The notes below the pieces were generated by a model, which did no database searches, was not told where the DNA came from, and saw only the letters and a program-made list of their open reading frames with translations. Both the position numbers and the translations under genes were made by a program. From Septoria linicola (lineage: Eukaryota > Ascomycota > Dothideomycetes > Mycosphaerellales > Mycosphaerellaceae), in assembly GCA_024114885.1 (NCBI GenBank), contig CP099421.1:558001-622000 (forward strand): a DNA stretch of 64,000 bases, in the 5' to 3' direction. Below are positions 1-10,072 of this stretch, piece after piece (position 1 is the first letter of the stretch; every line of letters begins with the position of its first letter).

Positions 1-1545
1 AATAGTATTCTTCGATAGAGAGAAGTACTAACTCTAACCCGTAGTAGTAGTTCTTAACGCCTATATAAGTAGTAGGTATAATTACTAAGAGCGAAGAGCT
101 ATACGTAAATATCTTAGACTTAATCCTTAGATATACTCGCGCGCTAGTATAGGCTAAACTAAGTATAAGCGTAGTATACTCGTAAGCGGTAAGTAATAGT
201 AGCCGATTCGAGTAATATACTATAAGAGAAAGAAACCTCTAGGTAGACGATTTACTATATATACCTAAGGACTACGCTTTATAGACGTAGGTAATTTGTA
301 TATATTACGATAATACTCTTATAAGCTATTTTAGTAAGGATAAGACTATCTCGCTAGTACGAAGGAAGTACTAGTAGCTAGAGATAACTAAGGATATCGT
401 ATAATACGTAGAATCCTATAGGAGTTACTAGAAGGCGAAAGCGCGTTACTATCGACTATATAGCGAGCTAACTACGCTACCTATACTAGATCGTCTATTC
501 TAAGAATTAACTTAGGATTTTATTATAGATCTTCTACTAAGTAAGCGAGGAGTATACGTATACGATACGATTCTAGTTATTATCGACCGATATACGAAAA
601 TAGTTATCTTTATACTAACTACGAAGAGGTATACTAGTAGTAACCTTATAGGAGTCTTAATATTAGAAGTAATTAGGTATTATAGTATACCTATAGGCAT
701 TATTAGTAATAGAGGGTCTATATTTACGAGTTAGTTCTAGTCTAACTTCTACTACGAGGCGTATATAAAGCGTAAGCTAAGTATAGCGTTCTATCTATAA
801 ACGGATAGGTAAACTAAAAGAGCGAATTAGATACTTAAGACTTACCTATATATCTACTATATAGAGTAGTAAGATAACTAGGTAGACCTATTAGTATAAG
901 CCGAGTTCGTATATAATAATAGTATATATATAATATTAAAAATATTACTATTTATAGTACTATATAGTTTTAATCTAGAGCTAGTAACGAGTAGGTAAGA
1001 AGCTTAGAGCGCGCTTTCTAAAAGGGAGGTACTAGCTACTAAGGAAGCTATAGAAAGATTAAAGAAGAACTATAAGATACTAAGTAAACGCTAGCGAGAA
1101 GTAAGCGAGGCGTAGGCTAGGTACTTTAATAATAGGTATTAGGCTAAGGAATATAAGGTTAGCGATATAGTCTTACTATCGATAAAGAACCTATAACTAA
1201 AGGTCTCTTCGAAGAAGTTAGTAGATAAGTTTACTAGGCCTTTTAAGGTAATTAACGTAGTAGAGAAGTAGGCGTACTACTTAGCCCTACTACTAGACGC
1301 TCTTATCTATAACGTATTTTATATATCGCTTCTAGAACCTTAGAAAGGTAGTAAGACGTAGGTAGAGAGTATACTACTTATAGACTACTAGAGTAAATAG
1401 GAAGTTAAGAAGATCCTTAGAACTCGAGTAAGGAAGAGCGTACGCTAGTACTTAATCCGCTAGTAGAGCTAGCCTAAAGAGTACGACTAGTAGGAACCTA
1501 AAGAATATATTAGTAGCTATATAGTACTAGACGTATTTAAAGTAT
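1..1545 (+). mobile_element. Ty3/Gypsy pol relic: integrase plus chromodomain
   Basis: Reading through the stops on the + strand gives the 3' part of a Gypsy pol polyprotein. About 300-480 matches the H2C2-like zinc-binding segment and its linker, ending in a YRLYSELTTLPI-like stretch. About 510-950 is the rve integrase core: DFI near 513, then a YDTILVIIDRYTK motif near 560-600, then S-N-R-G-S-IFTS and a FY-x-TD-x2-TKRAN motif near 780-830. About 1,220-1,340 reads as the post-integrase PFKVINVVEK...YISLLEP segment. About 1,430-1,545 resembles a chromodomain (PKEYDQ-EPKEYI...VLDVFKV). Reverse transcriptase and RNase H would lie upstream, outside the window. Lost Gln and Trp codons explain nearly all stops, so decay is by RIP, not random drift. 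Confidence 0.85.
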
Positions 1546-1578
1546 AGCGCGTAAGTAGGCGTATAGTAAGATAGAAGC

Positions 1579-1642
1579 GCTAAGGCGCTAATACGCTAAG
1601 GTACTAATACGCTAAGGCACTAATACGCTAAGGTACTAATAC
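1579..1642. repeat. 4 x 16-bp tandem repeat inside RIP tract
   Basis: Four consecutive 16-bp units (GCTAAGGYRCTAATAC) occupy 1579-1594, 1595-1610, 1611-1626 and 1627-1642, differing only at two positions. They lie just after the chromodomain-like end of the Gypsy relic, so they may belong to the element's 3' untranslated region. Because each copy is RIP-mutated, similarity between copies may be partly convergent. Confidence 0.8.
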
Positions 1643-1899
1643 GGTAATACTAAGTACTAAGCGCTAAACTTATATTTAGGAGTAAACTTTAAATTTAAGA
1701 GAGTAAGAAAATTACTAAGATATTTAGGATATATAGAAGCGTAAACTATATTATTTATATACGCCTACTAAGTAGGTCGTATAGTACCTATAGGTAAGAA
1801 GTAAGAATCTAACTATAGCCTATATAGGCGCGAGTAGAGTATAAGAGGCGTAGATAGTTAGCGAGCGAAACGCTTATTTATCGTCTATAGAGAGCGCGT

Positions 1900-2890
1900 C
1901 GTTACTAGCGTTTCTGCTACTATCGACGCCCTCTACGTCCTTATCCTCGTCTATCTTATCTACCTCCTCGTCGGACACTACGTCCTCTAATAGCTTACTC
2001 TCCTTCTAGTTACTACTCTCGAAGTAGGCTACCTCTATAGTAGCGTCTAGAGCGTCGCTAGAGGCGCCTACTATACGGTTAGTCTATAAAGAGTATTAGT
2101 ATTATATAAGGATCGTATAGAAAGAGTAGGTATACCTCGTACTATAGCTTAAATATAGCTACTATAAAGTTAGACTAGCGCTAGGTCTCTACTAGACTAG
2201 CGACGGATATCGCGCTAGCTAGTAGCGAGGTAAGTACGCTCGCCTTACGTAGCGTATCCTAGCCGCTAACAGCTTTACCTTTATTACTAGTAAAGACCCT
2301 CTTAGTAGTCTTAATAGAGGTATAGAGGGCCTTTAGGTAGCGTTTTACCTACTCTTTACGTACGCTCTTAGAAAGAGTCTCTAGCTACTCGTAGTAGTAT
2401 AGTATATAGCGCGCCTACTACTTAAGGTTTCTATTAGTAATCCTCTTATAGAGGTAGTACTAGCGCTTATAGCGCTAGTACTTAACCTTCTAACTAGGCT
2501 TTATTACCTCGTCGTACGCTAGCTCGTCGTCTATACGTAGTCTGTTAGTAGTTAAAGCGTAGTTAAGGAGTATTTAAAGATCTATACTATCGTAGATATA
2601 CTTAATATAGTAGAGGTAGATCTCGATATCGCTATAGCCTCTAATATTATCGATAGTATAGAGTAGGTAGTTTAAGACTACGACTCTAGTACGCTTTAGT
2701 AGTATTATACTTACGTTAGTAGTATAGTAATCGTATAGAGACACTAGCTTACTAAGGATATAGAAAATATTATATACGTAGAAAGAAAGTCTAAGAGAGA
2801 GTTAGAAGAGTTTTTAAAGAATATACTCGAGCCTAGCGACGTAGTCGCTATAATAGAGATTATATTACTATATAAACGTAAATATATATA
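1900..2890 (-). pseudogene. Unidentified RIP-degraded reading frame
   Basis: The reverse strand reads through as a long protein-like frame whose stops are nearly all at expected Gln or Trp positions. From about 2,780 downwards it gives a segment like FYVYNIFYILSKLVSLYDYY, then a stretch rich in Ile, Tyr and Arg, then basic segments (LETLSKSVRKE near 2,370). An acidic or Ser-rich C-terminal part follows near 2,050-1,900. I do not recognise the family. It is neither obviously the neighbouring Gypsy pol nor the hAT transposase, so it could be an accessory ORF or a third element. Confidence 0.4.
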
Positions 2891-3189
2891 GTAACCCTTT
2901 ACTTCGTAGCGCGTATTTACGTAATACGCTAAAGGTCTATAGGTATAACGCGTTAGAGATATAGTAAGTATAGAATATATAAAGTATATTATAAAGACTA
3001 AATAGGTAGCCTAGAATATAACCTATTAAGTAAGAGTATCGCTAAGAGTAGCTCTCTTAGGAAGAGGAGATAGTTATAAGAGCTAGGTAAGGTTAAAGGC
3101 TAAGACTCGCCTTAAGCTCGTAGGCTTAGCGTATAGTATAACTATAGTACGCGTATATATCCGAAAGGAGGTAAGAATTAGTCTTACGA

Positions 3190-4000
3190 TATCCTAATAG
3201 CCTTATTAGGAGGGCGCTCTATATATTACTATATACCTCTTTTATAGTTTAGCTTATATAAAGTATAGCCTAGAGTAATAAGCCTTAGAAACTAAGCTTT
3301 AAGTAGGCTCTATAACTTCTTTATATTAGAGGCATTATCTATAGTAAGGCTAATAACTCTATCTCTACTAAGATACTTAATAATATCTAGGAGCTTATCT
3401 ATAATATATTAGCTAGTATACCTATTAATCTATATATCTACTAATTCTAGAAAGAATACCTAATTACTAACTATAGCTAGATAGTTAATAATAGTATTAC
3501 CTCGAGGGTTTAACTATCTATCTATAATTAAGTTAATTCTTAAAGCCTATATAGTATACTAGTTCTTAATCTACTTTTACTTTAATCTTATTATACTTAA
3601 TATTAAGGAGGCTATTTAATAATTAATATCTTAATAGTAGGTATAAAGTAGGCTTAATATACTTAATAAACTAATAGAATACTAGGTTCTTAGTTATTAA
3701 TAATAGTAGGCTTCTAGCTAGCTAAGTAGATCTATTAAGTATAGAATAAGGTAGCCTCTACCTATTATTTATTAGATAACCTATCTATAAAGCTATCTAG
3801 TCTTAGCCTCTTATTCTACTCCTAAGGCTAGTAGGACTATTTAATACTCTATAGATAGGCCTAATACTTAGCTAGATAGGCTATTACTCTATAAATATCT
3901 CTTCTAGATAATTTAGTACTATAGTAGTTATACTTAAAGCGATATTATAGTGCCTTCAAGGCCTCTTTAACCTTAGAACGGCTAAAGTATACCTAGGTAG
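3190..4000 (-). mobile_element. hAT-type (DUF659) transposase relic
   Basis: On the reverse strand about 3,600 to 3,240 reads through as the DUF659 core of fungal hAT-like transposases. The visible order is an SRGNTIINYLAI segment, then VFFLELVDI, a YIIDKLLDIIKYL helix, DRVISLTIDNASN (the TDNAAN-like catalytic-core motif), then LITLGYTL corresponding to the Cys-His motif. Upstream, 3,700-4,000 is more degraded and may hold a BED-type zinc finger. Stops fall at Gln or Trp positions, so RIP again explains the decay. The relic runs up to the edge of the RIP tract. Terminal inverted repeats were not found. Confidence 0.6.
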
Positions 4001-4149
4001 GGTAGATTAGAGGCATATATAGTAATAGAATATAGTTAAGTAGTTAGGTTACTTAGGTAAGAGGCTATAGGTTAGAGGATACAGAGTTTTTTCACTAACT
4101 AATAAGGTATCACGTGCTGTACTATAATACAGCGAGTGGCGATGACATT

Positions 4150-4191
4150 GTGTATCATGGTACATGGTACGTACCATGTACCATGATACAC
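4150..4191. repeat. Perfect 42-bp palindrome
   Basis: The left half-arm 4151-4170 is the exact reverse complement of 4171-4190, and bases 4150 (G) and 4191 (C) extend the match to 42 bp with no spacer. Each arm contains two partial copies of ATGGTAC. It can form a cruciform. It lies in normal-composition DNA about 70 bp beyond the RIP tract. It is not a terminator of a recognised gene. Confidence 0.97.
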
Positions 4192-4940
4192 TCACATCCC
4201 TAACCCTCCTTACCAGGATATCAGCACCATCCCCTGCATCATGACACGGAAGTGTGCACGCCGGTCTCAAAACGGCAATCAGCTGGCAGGGTTGGGCACA
4301 ATCCATGATGTTCCCAGCGCACCACCTTGCACTAAACGGACGACCAATGACTGAGAATGTGGTCACCACTGCCTTGCACGACATATGTGACCACAGCTAT
4401 GTAGAGGATACATCTGTCCGACCGCCGCGAATGGGCAAGAGTCTTTGGACAGCGAGAACAACACGTCAGAAACTAGGTACCGGCTATGGCGACAACAATA
4501 TGCTTCAGTACCTGACAGCCCTTCCCGAGCTTAGATGGCTGAAGCTACATGAATGATGTTGTTGGTCCCGCCAGTATGGTTCTGGCAAGACAGAGAGAAC
4601 ACGTGGCATCCGCCTACAGTATGTCGGCAGTCACTTTCACTGTCACATGGAGGGATGATCAAGGACCCAATGATGTAGAGCTGCGCTGCCTCGTGAAGCA
4701 GGAACGGAGATGGGGATGTATATGTGTACGGTACACCCTTGACATGACTTCGGCTCCGAATCAGTGGAGCTGCTTTTGCGAGGAGACCGGTGCTGGAGGT
4801 CTACGCACGTAAGCATGCGTCGATGCTTGGGAAGAGTTGTGACAAGTTTGGACGATATGTTTCATTTATCGTGACCAACATCTACCCATCGCTTCGATGA
4901 TCGATCACTCTTGTCATGTCCACTCTGCGCAGCTAGCGAT
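4192..4940. other. Gap between palindrome and con-6
   Basis: Composition is normal. Short open frames exist, but none has a convincing start, codon pattern or family resemblance. The right part is the 3' flank of the Con-6 gene. No RNA gene is seen. Confidence 0.6.
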
Positions 4941-5474
4941 CTACGACCTCGCCTCATGTGGCTCTCCGGCCTCGTCTAGAATCTTCCTGCTGTGCTCCTT
5001 GGCTTCCTCGGATGAATCTATAGAGACATACACATTAACATCATGACCTCACGCCATTCATCTAAGTTACCCCCAACTCTTCATAGTTGATTCAGCAAAG
5101 GGAGGTGTACTTACTTGCATTGCTCAAAGTAGCCTTGTGTCCACCGAGAATCTGCTGATTTCCTCCGATACCAGCACCTGGTGCATTGTCGCCCTGCTTG
5201 CCGTAGAAGGCGTCTTCGCCGCCGAGGCGCTCGAGCTCTTTTCTGCTGTTCTCCTTTGATTCTTCAGAGGTGTCTATCGTGAATCAGTATGATGTTCGGG
5301 CGTCATTGGTCGTCAAGGTGGAGAATCGAACTTGGGTTGGACAGGTTGGCCTCTGCGAGATTGTTAGTTACATCGCAACTCGACATAAGAGATCGATCCA
5401 GCTGAGATATATTATTGGTGCGTGGACTTACTGTGCCCAGAGGCAATGTTGCTCTTATCCTCGACGGTAGACAT
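4941..5474 (-). CDS. con-6: Con-6 family conidiation protein
   Basis: Four-exon model: ATG at 5474; exons 5474-5432, 5352-5332, 5273-5115 and 5017-4941, giving 99 residues. Introns are 79, 58 and 97 nt; intron 2 uses a weak GTTCGA donor, but the joined protein supports it. The Con-6 repeat appears twice: GHKANLSNPNTSEESKENSR near residues 14-33 and GHKATLSNANSSEEAKEHSR near residues 65-84, each followed by a short helical tail (KELERLGG; KILDEAGE). Con-6 proteins are small hydrophilic proteins abundant in conidia of Neurospora and relatives; their molecular role is poorly defined. The middle segment (residues 45-65) is Gly/Gln-rich. Expression during conidiation is expected from the family, not from the sequence. 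Confidence 0.9.
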
Positions 5475-6445
5475 GCTGTATATTATTTGTTGTTGGATTG
5501 TATTTTTGTTAAAGTTGATTCAAATAAACAAATGATCAGATCAATGGATACAATGGAGCAACAAGTATTACTATGTATACACAGACTCCCCTCAATGGAT
5601 TGAACATATGTGCACGTAGCCGGTGATGCAAAACGTCGTCAAGGTATGAGGGCATATGTGTTTGATGACGCGATGACTTGCACGACACCTCGATCTATCG
5701 CAATAGTTCCAGTCTACTAAAGTATTGCTAGCAGATTAATCGAAACGCATTGAATGTACAAGGCGTCGCAGCAATACTTCTGCTAGTTTCTGGTTCGATG
5801 GCCGTCGCGCATCGTCAGTGAAGGCTCTGTGAACTGAGAGTTTCATGAGAATAATATTGCTGGCGCAGGACACGTGCGAACTCTTACCTGATGGACACGA
5901 TCAGTTCAGGCTCGTTGCACTTTGTGAGGAAAGTTGTGGCTGGGTACTGATGTCAATCATAATTTTGTGATGCCATGGTGATGGTTACATCTTGGTTCTA
6001 GTTAGACCTCGGAGAGCAGAGTTTACAAAACCTTCCAAAGTCGGCATGCTCCCCATTAGCGTTCAAGGCGTATCAAGACTCTTGATGGGTGGCTATGGCT
6101 ACGGTCGCACCAAGTATTTGACACTCCGGAGAGGTCAAGAAGCTTTGAATAGTAGATGACGTTCCACGACGCCAAGAATTATAGTCTGTATCTTGCGGAC
6201 CTTCGTGGAGAAGAGCTATAGATGGAGCACTGTTGCCATCCTGTTCGCTTCGAGGCATGTGCGGAACGTGGTTCCGGCGACCACCGAAGTCAGTGACGAG
6301 AGGCGTACAGGAAAGTGGGTGGAACAGTGTAGAAGTCTTGAGCTATCTACCTGTCCGGTCAACAGACCACATCCACTTCAGACAGAGCATGCAATTGCGC
6401 TCACATTCAACATCGCTTCATCAATCATACGCATCGGACAATGCC
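5475..6445. other. Intergenic, con-6 promoter side
   Basis: The 5' flank of con-6 lies on the left and the 3' flank of the arginyl-tRNA synthetase on the right. Open frames at 6193-6564 and 6233-6727 run antisense to or over the synthetase end and look like shadows. Nothing else is seen. Confidence 0.6.
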
Positions 6446-8749
6446 TTACATCCTCTCAACGGGGGTCAAGCCAAGCAGTTGCATGCCGTTGTTCAGCACT
6501 ATCCTGGCTGCCTCGTACATTGCCATCAAGGCAATCTTCTTCTCAGGACTCTCTGCGTACATGACGCTCAAAGTCTTCGCATTCTTGTTATTGCGGTCAA
6601 TCGCATCATAGCAAGAACTCAGCAAGTGACTCATCTTGAACAGGTATGTCAATACGGTGACAGGTTCTTGCGTTTTGTATGTGTTGAGGAAGACGTCGGG
6701 CCATTGCGCCAGCGAGCGGATCAATGAGACACCCTCCTTGGCAGTGATGAGGCTCAGGTCGGCGCTCAGCATCTGCTCTTCTGATACCTCTGCTTTGCGC
6801 TTGATGGAGCACAATCGGGCGTGCGAGTATTGCAAGTATGGGCCAGTATCACCTTCGAAGCTGCACATTTTTTCTAGGTCGAAGTTGTATCCGTTGACCA
6901 TCTTTCCACTGTAGTCTTGGACCATGATGGCAGAAATGGCGAGCGTGTCCGCTGTAGCTTCAGGGTTCTCGACCTGCTTGTACTTCTCCTCATTGCGGCG
7001 CATGACATCGTGCATGAAGTCCTTGGCAGAGTCGAGACTGTCGGCAAGCGAGACGACGGTGCCTTTTCGAGTCGACATAGTCTGTCCCTTTGGATCCTTA
7101 ACCATGCCGAAACTGATGTTGCTGCATTTCGCGACCACATCACTGTATGGCGGGCCCATCAGCTTGAGAATTGTGAACATCTGCTTGACATGCACATCTT
7201 GCTGCGATGCGATAACGTAGATCATGTGATCAAAGTGGTACTTTTCGTAGCGCTCCAAGTTCGCAGCAAGATCACGAGTGAGGTACAACGAAGTGCCGTC
7301 CCTCTTCTTGACCAGTGTCTTGCCAAGAGTTGGTGCCCCGTGTTTGGACAAATCAACAATGACGGCACCCTTGCTGTCTTCACTGATCTTCTTCTCGGCG
7401 AGGACGTTGGCAACCTTCTCCATGTCTTCCACCTTGACAGTAGACTCGCCGCTGTAGTCGTCGAACTTGATGTTCAGACGAGAATACATGGTCTCGTAGG
7501 CTTTGATGGATTCGTCACGGAACTTTTGCCAGTTGCTCAGAGCAGCTGGGTCACCGTCAACCATACGCTTGAAAAAGCGACGAGCCCTCTCATCGATGCT
7601 GGGCTTGTCTTCCAGCTCTTTCTGCACCTTCTCCAGCTCTGCTGTGACCTTCTGCAACTCTTGCTCCTGCTCATCTGTCCACTTGGGAGTCGCAGGTGCT
7701 TCAGCCTCCTTTCCCTTGGCTGGCTTCTTCGGCTTTGGTGGGTTCTTGAGCTTCTCAAGCTCATCCTTCTTCTCCGCGAGGACCTTCGCAGGCTTCTGCT
7801 CCGCAGAGTTATCCTGGTTGATCTTCACGTAGACTGTGTTCAAGTGTTTGACCGGATCCTTCAATAGCTCCTCCTCGTTTCCATACTTTTCAAACCCTTC
7901 TGACAAGATACCATATTGCTTGCCCCAATCGCCGAGGTAGTTCATCGATATCGCTTCCCAGCCTGAACGCTCGAACATCTTGATGAGGAAGCCTCCAATG
8001 ATCGTGCTCCTCAAATGGCCAGTGTGAAACTCCTTGGCCACGTTCGGACTCGAGTATTCGACAATAACTTTCTTGTGACGACTTTGCAAGTCTGAGGGAT
8101 CCTCAAGGCCCAAAGTAGGGTTAAAGCCATAGTTGCCTTTTTGCTGGTGTATCGCGGGCAAGACAAATTTGGTCAGTGATTCAGGCTTGAAGAAGAATTT
8201 CACACTCGTCTTCTCCACCGTTGGCTTCTCAATCAGAGGTGAATCGAACTTCTCCGCAATCTCAGCTGCAAGCTCATCTGGCTTTTTGCCCTTCAATCGC
8301 AGAGCAGGCACGGGAAGAACAAGATCGCCATGTTTGAGATCTTGTGTCCATGCTACTGCATTCTTGATGATCTCGGGAGATGCGCCTGTGATTTTTTGCA
8401 GCTGATCGATTATGACTGCTCGGTATATATCGACTGGATTGCGCTGTGGGTGAAGTAGGACTCCGTCCGGCTTGGGCAGCTCGGAAATGCCGATTGACTG
8501 AAGCTGCGACGTGATCTGGTTCAGGTCGGCGGTCTGGCGATCACTGCCATTGGAAAGCGCCATCCTGGGTGGCTGCCAGTCCTGGTATGGAAGTCGAAGT
8601 CGCGGAAGTGTACAAAAGAGGGCTTTTTGACCCACTCGGGATGCTGTTTGGTGTCGTTGCGCCGGATTGGCTGAAGAGCGTGCGATGACAAGCAGAGGAG
8701 TCCTACTTGATGCTTTGCCTAGAGTGGTGAGAAGCTGTAAGGAGCGCAT
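6446..8749 (-). CDS. Arginyl-tRNA synthetase (dual start possible)
   Basis: Class I aminoacyl-tRNA synthetase that charges tRNA-Arg. The frame is open without introns. The first in-frame ATG is at 8749 (767 aa). A second ATG at 8563 (705 aa) starts the conserved part, MALSNGSDRQTADLN. Between the two ATGs the peptide is Arg/Ser/Leu-rich with almost no acidic residues, like a mitochondrial presequence. HIGH motif: SSPNVAKEFHTGHLRS (HTGH at residues 242-245 of the long form). A KMSKS-like MSTRKG motif follows, and the C-terminus LLGLTPVERM is typical of the DALR anticodon-binding domain. A Lys/Glu/Pro-rich insertion (about residues 325-400) sits inside the catalytic half. Many fungi make cytosolic and mitochondrial forms from one gene; this layout fits that. 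Confidence 0.95.
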   Translation of the reverse strand: MRSLQLLTTLGKASSRTPLLVIARSSANPAQRHQTASRVGQKALFCTLPRLRLPYQDWQPPRMALSNGSDRQTADLNQITSQLQSIGISELPKPDGVLLHPQRNPVDIYRAVIIDQLQKITGASPEIIKNAVAWTQDLKHGDLVLPVPALRLKGKKPDELAAEIAEKFDSPLIEKPTVEKTSVKFFFKPESLTKFVLPAIHQQKGNYGFNPTLGLEDPSDLQSRHKKVIVEYSSPNVAKEFHTGHLRSTIIGGFLIKMFERSGWEAISMNYLGDWGKQYGILSEGFEKYGNEEELLKDPVKHLNTVYVKINQDNSAEQKPAKVLAEKKDELEKLKNPPKPKKPAKGKEAEAPATPKWTDEQEQELQKVTAELEKVQKELEDKPSIDERARRFFKRMVDGDPAALSNWQKFRDESIKAYETMYSRLNIKFDDYSGESTVKVEDMEKVANVLAEKKISEDSKGAVIVDLSKHGAPTLGKTLVKKRDGTSLYLTRDLAANLERYEKYHFDHMIYVIASQQDVHVKQMFTILKLMGPPYSDVVAKCSNISFGMVKDPKGQTMSTRKGTVVSLADSLDSAKDFMHDVMRRNEEKYKQVENPEATADTLAISAIMVQDYSGKMVNGYNFDLEKMCSFEGDTGPYLQYSHARLCSIKRKAEVSEEQMLSADLSLITAKEGVSLIRSLAQWPDVFLNTYKTQEPVTVLTYLFKMSHLLSSCYDAIDRNNKNAKTLSVMYAESPEKKIALMAMYEAARIVLNNGMQLLGLTPVERM

Positions 8750-10072
8750 GCACAATGTGATAGAGAGCGGCTTGTGGGTAGACAGTCTGTGAGATAATTC
8801 CAGACAACAGTCATCGGAGTTCAACTTTCTTCCATGCGACACGGAAGGAACGTCCCGCGAATGCCAAGCATCTTTTTTGGCTCGCGATGTTGTCTCGCGG
8901 CGAGACCTGCGACTCTGTACAACAATACAACAACATCATCTTGTCGCATACATCAGCCAAAGGTCAGCAGGTACGGCGGCTATCAGATCAAGAATGACCG
9001 CCAGCCAGTCACGGGCGTAATCAGATCGATATGACAGACCATGCACCTTCCAAGTTGCCTTGCAGCCGCGAACGGAGTTTCAACAACATTACGATGCCGT
9101 TCCTGTTCCTTGAGTGCGTACGGCCGGACCCCACGCATACGGCATCATAATCACTAGCTATTTGATGGTTATGACTGCTCGGAACGTATCGAAGACCTCC
9201 CACACTGTGGCTCGTTCCAAACTCTGAAGATGTCCAGCAGTAATAGATCTGGCTGCTTGAGCCCTTCACTTCATAAACATTCGGGTGCTTGGGCGAGATC
9301 TCTTCGCGGCCGCTGATTATGAATCATATAGACTGAACATCGCAAGATTCCGAAAAGACAAGGTGCCTGAGATCGACTTCGGCGAGCTGATCCGTTCGTG
9401 TTCTTCATAAGGCTGATGCATCCCGGAAGCACGGAATTCCGTTCATGATGGATCTTCACGGCCGCCAAGTGTGTATGCTAACTACCATCTGACCTTCTGC
9501 CTATCGAATTTGGATCGGTGAGCGGATATTCGATGTAATCAGTTGATCAAACTCCTTCAGTGACAGCGCTTAGGCGACACGGGGCCAGGTCCTCAAACAT
9601 TTCCTGTCGAGGAGTACATGATGCTGCTTGAGTATTGACCTCAATAGACCTCATCAAGAATGGCATGCGAGATACCGAGCTAGCATGAAGACTCCGATTG
9701 ATCTGCAGCGTCATGATCTGCATGGTTGTCGTTGTCCACATGTAATCACCTTTCTGACACGAAGTTCTGGCTGTCACATGGATGACACAAATACGGCTTT
9801 ATCCGGATCCCGGGCTGTGCTCTGTGCACATCTCAAGTGGAGCTTGCTCACATTTTCAACATGCGATCATCAGAAATCTGTTTCTAGGCCTGTCACCGCC
9901 CTTGACAGCCTCGTGCCTTGCGCAAACCCGGTCGCTAATTCATTCCGGCGTCCGCAAGAGGTGTAAATCTATAACGATGCGCCCGTTGCATTGCGAGAGC
10001 GCCTATCACTTCTCTCCTGAGAGTTACTATCTGAGCACGAGTAAGTCTATTTGATGCTCGAACCTCGCGGCT
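8750..10072. other. Long intergenic region
   Basis: About 1.3 kb that includes the promoter of the arginyl-tRNA synthetase. Only short frames are present, on both strands, without recognisable domains, signal peptides or splice-supported extension. No tRNA-like B box was recognised. Confidence 0.55.

Larger units (their letters stand above)
1..4080. repeat. RIP-mutated transposon relic tract
   Basis: The whole tract is TA-rich and almost devoid of CA and TG dinucleotides; only scattered exceptions occur (for example near 297, 708, 1615, 1916). CpG remains common. This is what repeat-induced point mutation leaves when CpA is converted to TpA on both strands until the substrate is used up. The composition changes abruptly to normal near 4,080, where CA and TG return at ordinary frequency. 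No intact reading frame survives, since Gln and Trp codons have become stops. At least two different elements can be read through the damage, one on each strand. Confidence 0.93.

Noticed and set aside
4249..4812. Short + strand frames beside the palindrome
   Set aside because: One begins at GTG, not ATG; neither has protein-family resemblance.
6917..7867. 316-codon + strand frame over the ArgRS gene
   Set aside because: It is the antisense shadow of a conserved synthetase; its Leu-rich composition reflects the complementary strand.
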